A stretch of DNA of 17,394 nt from Pseudorhodobacter antarcticus (GTDB lineage: Bacteria; Pseudomonadota; Alphaproteobacteria; Rhodobacterales; Rhodobacteraceae): contig CAMAQR010000068.1 in assembly GCA_945860375.1 (NCBI GenBank), positions 1-17,394 on the forward strand, in the 5' to 3' direction. Below the pieces are notes generated by a model that was not told the DNA's origin, ran no database searches, and saw only the letters and a list, made by a program, of their open reading frames with translations. A program made the translations under genes and the position numbers. Position 1 is the first letter of the stretch; each line of letters opens with the position of its first letter. Below are positions 7,482-15,524 of this stretch, in pieces.

Positions 7482-9626
7482 ATGCATACATCACAATCCC
7501 CCTTTGCCGCCAAGTCGGTGACCGGCCACTGGCTGTCGCCACTGTTGACACCGAAGCGCATCGCTCTAGTCGGGGGGTCGGCGAAGCCTGGATCGGTCGG
7601 CGATCTGATGGTGCGCACGCTGAGGGTCGGCGGCTTCAAGGGTGACGCCGTGGTGGTGAATCCCAGCCTGCCGCAGATCGGTGGCATGAGCGTAGTTGGC
7701 AGCATGTCGGAACTGTTCGCCCCGCCCGATCTTGCCGTGCTTTCCGTCGCCTCGCCCCGGATGGAGGCGGCCCTCGGCGAGGCCATCATGGCTGGCGCCC
7801 GAAGTGCCGTGATCTTCGACTTCTGCCAGATCGAGGGCGACAGCGCACCACTGCTGACCGAACGCCTGCGCGCAATGGCGCGCGAGGCGCGGATTCCGCT
7901 CTGCGGCGGCAACGGCATGGGGTTTTACAACTTCGACGCCAGCACCTTCATCAGTTTTCAGGAACCGGTTTCGACGGTGCCGGGACATATCTCGCTTCTC
8001 TGCCATTCCGGTTCGGTCTTCGCGATGTTTGCCGATGCGGCAGCGCGCTATGGGTTCAACCTGATGACCGCACCGGGGCAAGAGCTGTCGGGCACGATTG
8101 CCGACTACATGGATTATGCGCTGGACCAGCCCACGACCCGGGTCGTGGCGCTGTTCGCCGAGGCCGTTCGTGACCCAGAGGGTTTCGTCGCGGCACTGGA
8201 AAAGGCGGCGCGGCGCGACATCCCGGTTGTCGTGCTCAAGGTCGGGCGGACCGCAGCCAGCGCCCGGTTCGCGCTGACCCATACCGGCGCGATGGCCGGG
8301 AACAACACGGTCTTCGAGGCGCTGTGCGACAGGTATGGGGTTCTGAGGGTCGATGATCTCGACGGCCTGATCACGGCGGCGCAGATCCTGGCGCTGGATT
8401 CCCGGATGCGGACCGGCGACATGGCCAGCCTGCTGGATTCCGGCGGGCTTCGGGAGTTGATGCTCGACCTGGCCCATGACCTGGGGGTGCCCTTTGCCGA
8501 CCTGCGGCAGCATTCGGTTGAACGGCTGAAGAAGACGATCTACTTCACGCTGGAGCCGACCAACCCGCTGGACGCGGCTGGGCCCTATACCAGCGATATG
8601 GCCGAGGTCATGGGGGATTGCCTCGACATCCTGTCCGAGGACGAGGGCGTGGCAGCTCTAGTGCATGAATTCTTCAGCACCGACAACACGCCGGGCATGA
8701 CGCCCACGATCGCCATGGCCAAGCGGATGCCAGGGCGGCAGCATCTGCCCTATGCGCTCAGCTACGCTTTGGGTGCGGCCCCCAATGCCCGCTTCGCCGC
8801 CGAGATGCGCGCAGCCGGGGTTCCGGTGATCAGCGGACTCAGGCCCATGCTGATGGGCTTTCGCGCGGCCATGCAGCGCCGCGATTTCCGCAGCCGGGCC
8901 GACGATGCGCCGGAGCGGCTGACCGAAGCTTCGCTGGCCCCCTGGCTCGCGCGGCTGTCCGAGGTTCAGACGGGGGTGGGGTCCCTTACCGAGACGGATG
9001 GTCTTACCCTGCTGAAGGATCTGGGCGTCCCGGCCACGGTCAGCCGCATCGCGCTGACCCCGGACGAGGCGGCGGCCCATGCCACCGCCATCGGTTTTCC
9101 GGTGGCGGTCAAGACCGCCGCCCCGGGCATCCTGCACAAGTCCGACAGCGGCGGGGTGCATCTGGGCTTGGCCGATGCCGCCGCCGTGCGTGCGGCTTGC
9201 CGGGACCTTGCGCGCCTTGGACCCGAAGTTGCGGTGTCGCCCATGGCGGCGCCGGGTGTCGAGATTGCCTTCGGCATGTTCAACGACGCTCAGTTTGGTC
9301 CGGTCATCATGGTCAGCGCTGGTGGCACGATGATCGAAATCCTCGACGACCGGGCCTTTGCACTCGCCCCGTTCGGGCAGGCCGAGGCGCTGCGCCTGCT
9401 GGGTTCGCTGAAGATCATGCGCCTGCTGCAGGGCGCGCGGGGCAAGCCGCCGGTCGATATCGGGGCGCTGGCCCACGCGTTGTCTCGGTTCTCGGTAATC
9501 TGTGACGGGCTGCGGGGTCACCTTGCGGAGTTCGACGTCAATCCCATTATTGCGAGCCCCTCGGGCGCAGTCGCCGTGGATGCTGCGCTGGTGCCCTTGG
9601 CGGCCAGGGCAGGGGATCATCCATGA
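7482..9626 (+). CDS. ADP-forming (NDP-forming) acyl-CoA synthetase, fused alpha-beta type
   Basis: 714 residues, the usual size of single-chain ADP-forming acyl-CoA ligases. Order: a CoA-binding Rossmann domain (IALVGGSAKPGSVG at 27-40), the two ligase-CoA subdomains with the predicted phospho-carrier H267 in LTHTGAMAG, and a C-terminal ATP-grasp domain from about 490 with the family mark HKSDSGGVHLGL. There is no GNAT acetyltransferase domain, so it is a metabolic ligase and not a Pat-type protein acetylase. It couples ATP hydrolysis to ADP and phosphate with formation of an acyl-CoA. The usual GPNC-like motif reads GGNGMGFYN at 142-150, losing P and C. AAGGAAA precedes the ATG, and the stop overlaps the amidase start (ATGA). 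It is the only CoA ligase in the window and probably supplies both CaiD-like enzymes. Acid substrate unknown. Confidence 0.92.
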   Translation: MHTSQSPFAAKSVTGHWLSPLLTPKRIALVGGSAKPGSVGDLMVRTLRVGGFKGDAVVVNPSLPQIGGMSVVGSMSELFAPPDLAVLSVASPRMEAALGEAIMAGARSAVIFDFCQIEGDSAPLLTERLRAMAREARIPLCGGNGMGFYNFDASTFISFQEPVSTVPGHISLLCHSGSVFAMFADAAARYGFNLMTAPGQELSGTIADYMDYALDQPTTRVVALFAEAVRDPEGFVAALEKAARRDIPVVVLKVGRTAASARFALTHTGAMAGNNTVFEALCDRYGVLRVDDLDGLITAAQILALDSRMRTGDMASLLDSGGLRELMLDLAHDLGVPFADLRQHSVERLKKTIYFTLEPTNPLDAAGPYTSDMAEVMGDCLDILSEDEGVAALVHEFFSTDNTPGMTPTIAMAKRMPGRQHLPYALSYALGAAPNARFAAEMRAAGVPVISGLRPMLMGFRAAMQRRDFRSRADDAPERLTEASLAPWLARLSEVQTGVGSLTETDGLTLLKDLGVPATVSRIALTPDEAAAHATAIGFPVAVKTAAPGILHKSDSGGVHLGLADAAAVRAACRDLARLGPEVAVSPMAAPGVEIAFGMFNDAQFGPVIMVSAGGTMIEILDDRAFALAPFGQAEALRLLGSLKIMRLLQGARGKPPVDIGALAHALSRFSVICDGLRGHLAEFDVNPIIASPSGAVAVDAALVPLAARAGDHP

Positions 9627-11074
9627 TGGATCTGTCCGAGTACGCAGGCAGCGACGCCCTGACCCTGGCGGCGGCCGTCCGGTCCGGCACCGTCACGGCG
9701 GCAGACCTGGCTCACCTGGCTTTCGAGGCCGCAGCCCGGGTCGATCCAGGCCTCAATGCCATTCGAGAACTCTATTCCGACCGGCTGGACCCGGCCGATC
9801 TACCATCGGGCGGGCCCTTTGCCGGGGTGCCCTTCCTGCTGAAGGACCTGACCGCGACCGAAGCTGGCCGATTGCACGAATGCGGAAGCCTTCTCTTGAA
9901 GGGCATGGTTGCCGAATCTGACAGCGCCTTTACCCGGCGCTGCCGCACTGCGGGGCTCAACATCATCGGTCGCACCTCAGCGCCCGAGTTCGGCTGGTCG
10001 GCCTCGACAGAAAGTCGGCTGTCCGGGATCACCCGCAATCCCTGGAACCTGGCGCGCAGCGCGGGCGGGTCCAGCGGCGGTGCGGCGTCTGCGGTTGCGG
10101 CGGGGGTGGTGCCGGTGGCCCATGCCTCGGATGGCAGCGGGTCGATCCGCAATCCGGCCGGCTGGTGCGGTCTGGTCGGGCTGAAGCCCAGCCGGGGCCG
10201 GATCAGCAATGCCCCCGGTGTCGGCATGCCGCCGGGGGGACGGCCGGCCCAGTTCATCGTCAGCCGCAGCTTGCGCGACAGCGCCGCCGCGCTGGATGCC
10301 CTGTCCGGAGCCGAACCCGGTGACCCGTTCGAGATTGCCGCGCCCGCGGGCGGTTTCCTTGCCGCGCTCGCCTCACGCCGGCGCCCGCTTCGCATCTCTT
10401 GGACCGTCACCGCCCCGAGTGGTGGCCCCACTGAGGCCGAAACGGCCGATGCGGTTCGCACCACTGCCCGGCTGCTGGAAAGCATGGGGCACCAGGTGGT
10501 CGAGGCCGCGCCGGTCTTTGACTGGGATCAGCTGGTAGAGGCGATCCTGACGACGGCCTCTGCAGGGATCGCGGGCCGTATCGACGCCATCGCGGCGCAG
10601 CGCGGCCTTGCGCCCTCCACGAACCTCTTGCAGCACACGACCTTCGCCGCCTATCAACATGGCAAGACCCGCTCGGCCGCGGATCTGCTGGCTGCCATAG
10701 CCGTGCTTGACCGGATCAGCCGCGGCGTTGCCGGGCATTACCACGGCTTCGACCTTCACCTCTCGCCGACCAGCACCCGCACCGCACCGCCCCATGGCAC
10801 CCATGACGCCGATGCCAGGCTCGCCTCTGCCAGGGCGTGGTCGGATGTCATCCACGCCGAGGATGCCTTCCTGCTGATGGCCAATGTGACCGGGCATCCA
10901 GCGCTGTCAGTGCCGTTGCACCAGGGATCGGACGGCCTGCCGATCGGAATCCAACTGGAAACCCGGTTCGGAGGTGAAGCGCAGCTGTTCGCACTGGCCG
11001 CCGAATTGGCCGAGGCGCTGCCTTGGGCGGAACGCCGACCGGGCGTCCATGTCGCGGGTCCGTCCCATGGGTGA
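9623..11074 (+). CDS. Amidase signature (AS) family hydrolase
   Basis: 483 residues, normal for the family, with no signal peptide. The Ser-cisSer-Lys triad is visible: K74 in FLLKDL, cis-Ser S150 in AGGSSGGAAS, and nucleophile S174 in DGSGSIRNPAG. This family hydrolyses carboxamides, linear or cyclic, and some members are transamidase subunits. A GatA role is unlikely because no gatC or gatB lies nearby and the ASDGSGSIR form is typical of catabolic amidases. The start ATG overlaps the stop of the synthetase (ATGA); a second ATG follows immediately in another frame. The gene overlaps the FrhB-like gene by 8 bases. In context it could free an acid that the synthetase activates, releasing ammonia or an amine. 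Substrate unknown. Confidence 0.92.
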   Translation: MMDLSEYAGSDALTLAAAVRSGTVTAADLAHLAFEAAARVDPGLNAIRELYSDRLDPADLPSGGPFAGVPFLLKDLTATEAGRLHECGSLLLKGMVAESDSAFTRRCRTAGLNIIGRTSAPEFGWSASTESRLSGITRNPWNLARSAGGSSGGAASAVAAGVVPVAHASDGSGSIRNPAGWCGLVGLKPSRGRISNAPGVGMPPGGRPAQFIVSRSLRDSAAALDALSGAEPGDPFEIAAPAGGFLAALASRRRPLRISWTVTAPSGGPTEAETADAVRTTARLLESMGHQVVEAAPVFDWDQLVEAILTTASAGIAGRIDAIAAQRGLAPSTNLLQHTTFAAYQHGKTRSAADLLAAIAVLDRISRGVAGHYHGFDLHLSPTSTRTAPPHGTHDADARLASARAWSDVIHAEDAFLLMANVTGHPALSVPLHQGSDGLPIGIQLETRFGGEAQLFALAAELAEALPWAERRPGVHVAGPSHG

Positions 11075-12329
11075 CGTGAACCGGATCCAGCAGCTGTCCG
11101 ACATTGTCGAAAACGGCCTGTGCATGGGCTGCGGCCTGTGTCAGGCAATCGCGGGCCGCGATCGGATCGCCTTCGTCATCACCGAGGACGGGCGACAGCG
11201 CCCGCTTCAGACAGCACCCATCGCACCGGAGCATTGGCAAAGCATCCGCCGGTCCTGCCCCGGCCTGAACGTCGGCGCGCCTGCCGATGCTGGCCCGGGT
11301 GGCGCTGTGGATCCGGTTTGGGGACCGGTCCGGCGTGTCGCGCTGGCGCATGCCGCTGACCCCGAGGTCCGGTTTCGCGCCGCGGGCGGCGGGGCGCTGA
11401 CCGCTTTGGCCGTGCATCTTGTCACCTCGGGTCAGGTCGATTCCGTGATGCAGGTCCGCGCTGCCGAGGGCCACCCGATGCGCACGGAAACCGTCTTCTC
11501 GCGTACCGAGCAGGCCGTGATCCGCGCCTCGGGCTCGCGCTATGGGCCCTCCACGCCCCTGGACAGCATCCGCGCCGCTTTGGACCGCGGTGAGCGCTTT
11601 GCCTTCGTTGGCAAACCCTGCGACATCTCGGGCCTGCGCAACTACGCGCGCGAAGACGCGCGGGTCGATCAGTTCTGCGTCGCCATGCTGGCGCTGATGT
11701 GTGGCGGCGGGCCCGAGTTCCGCAAGTCTCGCGATCTGGTTCAGGACTTGGGCTATCAGGAACGCGACGTGACCCTGATGCGCTATCGCGGCTATGGAAA
11801 TCCCGGCAGGGCGCGGGTGGAAATGCGCGACGGGCGGGCGTTCGAGCTGACTTATGCCGAGCTGTGGGATGACGAAAGCAAGTGGTGCAGCCAGACCCGC
11901 TGCCGCCTGTGCCCGGACGGGATCGGTGAAGGCGCGGACCTTGTCTCGGGCGATTTCTGGCCGCATTGCCAGCCCACGCATGAGGATGCCGGGTTCAACT
12001 CGGTGCTGGTGCGTACCCCGCGGGGGCAGGCAATCTTCGATGCCGCAGTGTCGGCTGGCGCGCTGACAGTGACGCGGGATCTGACGCTGGCCGACATGTC
12101 CTTCACCCAGCCGCATCAGGTGAAGAAGAAACAGGAAATGTGGGCGCGCTACGTTGGCATGGATGTAGCCGGGCACCCGCGACCCATCCCGCATCCCGAC
12201 CTGCGGCTGCAAGATCTAGCCCGTGGGCAGAGCCTGGCGGAGAACCTGCGCGCGGCACGTGGCGCGCGCAGCCGTTTGCGCCGCGGCAAGTTCAGTGAAC
12301 TGCCCGTGGCGCCGGTCCCGGAAACCTAA
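11067..12329 (+). CDS. FrhB/FdhB-family (coenzyme F420 hydrogenase beta-like) flavin and Fe-S oxidoreductase
   Basis: 420 residues from ATG 11067; an in-frame ATG at 11049 would add six. The N-terminus has a ferredoxin-like cluster, C19-C22-C25 in LCMGCGLC plus C64 in SCPG. The FrhB N-terminal region follows (FRAAGGGALTALA at about 107). The C-terminal domain carries VGKPCDISGLRNYA, a C-rich MLALMCGGG segment, and CSQTRCRLCPDGIGEGADLVSGDFW-type cysteines near 275-285. Relatives in F420 organisms reduce or oxidise F420; bacterial and plant relatives without F420 use FAD and Fe-S clusters with ferredoxin. This host type is not expected to make F420, so a ferredoxin-linked reductase is more likely (inference). 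The gene overlaps the amidase by 8 bases, so both are probably made together. Its stop overlaps that of the convergent decarboxylase. Specific function not known. Confidence 0.82.
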   Translation: MGDVNRIQQLSDIVENGLCMGCGLCQAIAGRDRIAFVITEDGRQRPLQTAPIAPEHWQSIRRSCPGLNVGAPADAGPGGAVDPVWGPVRRVALAHAADPEVRFRAAGGGALTALAVHLVTSGQVDSVMQVRAAEGHPMRTETVFSRTEQAVIRASGSRYGPSTPLDSIRAALDRGERFAFVGKPCDISGLRNYAREDARVDQFCVAMLALMCGGGPEFRKSRDLVQDLGYQERDVTLMRYRGYGNPGRARVEMRDGRAFELTYAELWDDESKWCSQTRCRLCPDGIGEGADLVSGDFWPHCQPTHEDAGFNSVLVRTPRGQAIFDAAVSAGALTVTRDLTLADMSFTQPHQVKKKQEMWARYVGMDVAGHPRPIPHPDLRLQDLARGQSLAENLRAARGARSRLRRGKFSELPVAPVPET

Positions 12330-13714
12330 GCTCGAAGCCGTTCCGGCAGCACCATGGTCGCAAAGACGTCGTCCAGAGTCTCGCGCCGGCGGATCAGGAA
12401 GGCCTGACCGTTGCTCACCATCACCGTGGCGGGAAGCGGCAACGAGTTGAAATGGTGGCCCTTGGCTTCCGCATACATGCCAGCATCAAGAACAGCGACC
12501 AGATCCCCGGCCTTCAGCGCAGGAAGCGGGCAGTCACGCTTGAAGACCGAAGGGACACAGGTGTTTCCGACCAGATCGGCCGTTGCGTCAATGGGGTCCT
12601 GCATCCGCTCAGCTGCGATCACCATGTAGACATAGCCAAACAGGTCGATCTGGGGCAGGTTGTTGGTGGAACTGTCGACGTTGACCCAGGTCATTCCAAG
12701 ATCGTCCGACCGTTTCACAAGCCCCACCGTCGTCAGGAACACGCCCGCATTGCCGACGATGTAGCGACCGGGCTCCATCCACAACTCAGGCACGGGGGTG
12801 CCTTCCACATTGAATACCTGCAAAAGTGCGTCGCACACCGCAGCAGCATAGGCCTCGATCGGATTGGGATTGCGCAGCTTTCCAGAGGCCTCTGGGTCTC
12901 GCTCGCGCGCCCAGCCGCCGCCCAAATCGATCATCACCGGCGCAAACCCGGTCTCCTTGTGCAGGGCAGCCACGATGCGCGCCAGTTCGCCGCCGATGGC
13001 TGCGAACATCGCCGGATCGGGCGAGGCGCGGCCGATATGGGTGTGATAGCCGAACATATGCAGATGTGGGTGGCCCTTCAGCCGCTGGATGATCCGCGCG
13101 GCGGCGGGCAAGGTTTCGCCCCATTTCGAGCGCCGCATCCCGCCAAAAAAATCCGGTCGTTTGAAACAGTCGCTGGTGAAGTCGCGGAAGTAATCCTCGG
13201 GCAACACTTTGATGCGGATCGCGACCCGGACCTCTTTGTCTAGCCGTGCTGCGATGCGTTCGACAGCGTCAACCTCTTCTTCGGAATCCATGTTTATGCA
13301 CAGGCCAAGCTCGATTGCCCGGGTGATGATCTCGTCTGATTTGAGAGAGCCGTTGACGACGATCTTGCGAGGGTCTGCTCCTCCCGCGAAGGTGGCGTGG
13401 ATCTCGCCCATCGAAAAGCAGTCGCCGCCAGCGCCTTCATCATGAAGGACGGCCCGGACCGCGTGATTGGGATTGGCCTTGATCGCATACATCACGTTTA
13501 CCGGCGCAGGCCAGTTCTGCACGAAGGCCGCACGGATGCGGCGATAGTTTTCGCGCAGGGTCTTTTCGGACATGACATACAGCGGGCTGCCAAAGTCGCG
13601 CACCAGATCTCGCGCCGACACGCCGTCAACCATCAGGGTGCCGCCCGGCGACACATCCAGATGATCCTGCGGCGTCAGCCATTCCTTCAGAAGATCGGTT
13701 GTGGTCCCAGTCAT
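12326..13714 (-). CDS. Fold-type III PLP decarboxylase (diaminopimelate/ornithine decarboxylase family)
   Basis: 462 residues from the ATG at 13714, which has GAGGA 7 bases upstream. The open frame continues to 14239 but overlaps the LysR gene and lacks family similarity there. Family marks: PLP lysine K79 in MYAIKANPN, GYHTHIG, the glycine-rich DLGGGW, EPGR at 314-317, C386 in GNTCVPS, and Y414 in DAGMY. These build an alanine-racemase-like barrel plus a beta domain, acting as a dimer in the cytoplasm. In true LysA enzymes the cysteine motif reads CES.D; here the acidic residue is missing (CVPSV), and AGAY is AGMY. The amino acid decarboxylated is therefore probably not meso-diaminopimelate. 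As the enzyme gene in the regulators' strand block, it likely starts or feeds the pathway. Arginine, ornithine, lysine or an N-methylated form are all possible. Confidence 0.87.
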   Translation of the reverse strand: MTGTTTDLLKEWLTPQDHLDVSPGGTLMVDGVSARDLVRDFGSPLYVMSEKTLRENYRRIRAAFVQNWPAPVNVMYAIKANPNHAVRAVLHDEGAGGDCFSMGEIHATFAGGADPRKIVVNGSLKSDEIITRAIELGLCINMDSEEEVDAVERIAARLDKEVRVAIRIKVLPEDYFRDFTSDCFKRPDFFGGMRRSKWGETLPAAARIIQRLKGHPHLHMFGYHTHIGRASPDPAMFAAIGGELARIVAALHKETGFAPVMIDLGGGWARERDPEASGKLRNPNPIEAYAAAVCDALLQVFNVEGTPVPELWMEPGRYIVGNAGVFLTTVGLVKRSDDLGMTWVNVDSSTNNLPQIDLFGYVYMVIAAERMQDPIDATADLVGNTCVPSVFKRDCPLPALKAGDLVAVLDAGMYAEAKGHHFNSLPLPATVMVSNGQAFLIRRRETLDDVFATMVLPERLRA

Positions 13715-13743
13715 GTTCAATCCTCGCGCGAACCTTCCGCTAC

Positions 13744-13758
13744 GTGCCTGGTTGGCAC
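13744..13758. promoter_or_regulatory. Perfect dyad with T-N11-A pattern, candidate LysR-type site
   Basis: GTGCC (13744-13748) and GGCAC (13754-13758) are perfect inverted arms around a 5-base spacer. TGCC-N5-GGCA gives the T-N11-A shape known for LysR-family regulators. It lies 30 bases before the decarboxylase start, just downstream (on the minus strand) of the local LysR gene. Such closeness to the ATG would suit a site overlapping the promoter or leader. It could also be a plain RNA hairpin. Confidence 0.4.
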
Positions 13759-13808
13759 TGGCCGCTCTTGGCTGACGATAGACGAGGTGCCGATGGCCGG
13801 ACCAATTC

Positions 13809-13828
13809 ATAGGTTCAAACGCACCTAT
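13809..13828. promoter_or_regulatory. Inverted repeat in the decarboxylase promoter region
   Basis: ATAGGT (13809-13814) and ACCTAT (13823-13828) are exact inverted arms separated by 8 bases, in the 155-base gap between the LysR and decarboxylase genes and about 95 bases before the decarboxylase ATG. The position suits an activator or repressor site. The region is slightly richer in A and T than the flanking genes. Confidence 0.35.
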
Positions 13829-13869
13829 TCCATCCGCCAATGGCCGGGACCCGAACGTGTAGCACCCCG

Positions 13870-14733
13870 TCACTTCCCCGGAATGCGGAGCGTCGTCTGT
13901 AGAACCTCCAGCAGCTTCAGTGCCCCGCCGGAGGCGTCGTCCATGCGGCAGAACAATCCATATTCGACCGGTTTCAGCGGCGGCAGCCGATCGCTTGCGT
14001 CCAGGACCCGCAGCGATGGCCGCAGGCATTCGGCGATCATATAAGTCACGCCGAGACCCGCCTCGGCCGCCGAGAAGACCGAGGCGAAAGTCGTCGTACT
14101 GTAGACCTCGCGCCAAGCGATGCCAGCCTGGTCCAGCTGGCGCAGGATGTCCCAACACCACGTCCGGTATTTCTCGGCGATAAGGATCAGGGGCAAGGGT
14201 TTGGACCGGTCGATCCGCAATTGGCGGTTCGCCACCCACAAGAGTGGCGTAGTCCAGCGCACAACCGGCGTGCGGGACATGTCGGCCGTAGTGCCCAGCA
14301 CAAGATCGATGCTGCCGTTCTCCAGTTGCTCTTCCAGCTGCCGCGTTTCAGCGACGGTTACCTGAATTTCGAAGGTACGTTGCATCTCGACGAATTGCCG
14401 CAGAAACTGTGGCAGCCTACCGACCGTGAATTCTTCGGTCAGGCCGAACCTGACAGTGCCAGTGTCAAGGCCATGTCCGGTGATTTGCGCCATCTCGTGC
14501 ATCAGCGACAGGATCTTCTCGGCATAGCCGACAACCCGCTCTCCCTCGCGCGTCAGCGAGACCCCGCGCGGGTGGCGCGACAAGAGTTGCAACCCCAGGT
14601 TCTCTTCCAGCTGCTTGATCTGGATGCTGATCGACGACTGTGACCGGTGCAGAATGTTCGAGGCCCCGCTGATGCTGCCCGCACGTCCGACCGTGGCCAG
14701 GCTGCGCAATTGCTCGATGTTCGGAAGATGCAT
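13870..14733 (-). CDS. LysR-family transcriptional regulator
   Basis: 287 residues, typical of the family. The winged HTH is at about 5-64 (LRSLATVGRAGSISGASNIL, SQSSISIQIKQLEENLG, LLSRHPRGVSLT), followed by a linker helix and a periplasmic-binding-like effector domain from about 90. The ATG is only 3 bases past the stop of the XRE-cupin gene (TGA-GCC-ATG), so the two are co-transcribed and probably coupled. It lies just upstream of the decarboxylase on the same strand, and a T-N11-A dyad sits in between. It likely senses a pathway substrate or intermediate and controls the decarboxylase and perhaps the catabolic run. Effector unknown. Confidence 0.93.
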   Translation of the reverse strand: MHLPNIEQLRSLATVGRAGSISGASNILHRSQSSISIQIKQLEENLGLQLLSRHPRGVSLTREGERVVGYAEKILSLMHEMAQITGHGLDTGTVRFGLTEEFTVGRLPQFLRQFVEMQRTFEIQVTVAETRQLEEQLENGSIDLVLGTTADMSRTPVVRWTTPLLWVANRQLRIDRSKPLPLILIAEKYRTWCWDILRQLDQAGIAWREVYSTTTFASVFSAAEAGLGVTYMIAECLRPSLRVLDASDRLPPLKPVEYGLFCRMDDASGGALKLLEVLQTTLRIPGK

Positions 14734-14736
14734 GGC

Positions 14737-15411
14737 TCAGCCCGCCACGGTTCTCGGACGCCGACTGCGCTCGGTGTCCTGTGTCAGGGCGGGATCCAGC
14801 AGGATACAGAAATACCGCGCCACCTCGCCCGTGATCGAAATCGGGCCGTGGGGTGTGGCGGCGTCGAAGATCGCCGCGTCGCCGGACTTCAGAGTCAGGA
14901 ATCTGCGTCCATAACGATAGTCGATCTCGCCCTCGATCACATAGATCACTTGTGTTCCCCGCTGGGAAATGGCGCCAGCATTCCTCAGATTTCGGTCAAG
15001 CGTGACGGTGTAGGGCTGAAACCCAGGGAACTGGCCGGCACTGGCCGACAGAAGTTGGCAATTCATACCCGACCGCCCCGGGGCGCTTTGCAGGGTCATG
15101 CCCTGGCCCGCCGGGACATGGACGAAGTCGCCCTCGTCGTCAAAGCCCTGAAACAGCTCCTGCACCGACACCGACAGGGCCGAGCAGATCGCCGCCAGCG
15201 AGGCCAGCGAGGGCGAAACCCCGCCGGTTTCGATCTTGGACAGGTTGCTGGTTGAAATCCCCGTGACGCGAGAAAGATCCGATATGGTCAACCCGGTTCT
15301 CTTGCGCCGCTCGCGGATCTGCACGCCGACAAAATCTCCCAACGAGGGCAGCCCGCCGTCTTCGGTACTGCGCCAAATAGCGCTGATCACACCGTCGATT
15401 TCCAGATCCAT
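14737..15411 (-). CDS. XRE-family regulator with C-terminal cupin domain
   Basis: 224 residues from the ATG at 15411, chosen because GGGAGAG sits just upstream; the frame opens eight codons earlier at a TTG. The HTH (about 25-80) includes IRERRKRTGLTISDLSRVTG and TSNLSKIETGGVSPSLASLA. The cupin_2 barrel (about 120-205) includes YVIEGEIDYRYG, LKSGDAAIFDA and TPHGP. Regulators of this build (for example PuuR and relatives) usually repress catabolic and transport genes for amines, amino acids or other small compounds and release DNA when the cupin binds a ligand. The gene diverges from the permease operon across a 212-base gap holding a repeated motif, so it likely controls both directions. It is followed closely by the LysR gene. 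Confidence 0.93.
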   Translation of the reverse strand: MDLEIDGVISAIWRSTEDGGLPSLGDFVGVQIRERRKRTGLTISDLSRVTGISTSNLSKIETGGVSPSLASLAAICSALSVSVQELFQGFDDEGDFVHVPAGQGMTLQSAPGRSGMNCQLLSASAGQFPGFQPYTVTLDRNLRNAGAISQRGTQVIYVIEGEIDYRYGRRFLTLKSGDAAIFDAATPHGPISITGEVARYFCILLDPALTQDTERSRRPRTVAG

Positions 15412-15524
15412 TTGCTCTCCCGATGCAAGGGCCAAGTCGATCCGCCGGCCCTTTCGTCTAGTTCAGATCTCGCTTTCGGCGGTCTTGGTGTCCAGCCGCT
15501 TCTGACACTAAAGCTAAAGCAATT

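Noticed and set aside
7482..9626. Reading the synthetase as a Pat-type protein acetyltransferase
   Set aside because: The protein ends after the ATP-grasp domain and has no GNAT domain.
10848..12212. Long minus-strand open frame (454 codons) opposite the amidase end and FrhB-like gene
   Set aside because: It overlaps two genes with clear family motifs and has no domain of its own.
13715..14239. N-terminal extension of the decarboxylase frame by 175 codons
   Set aside because: The extension overlaps the LysR gene on the same strand, lacks family similarity and has no ribosome-binding site; the ATG at 13714 has one and fits the family.
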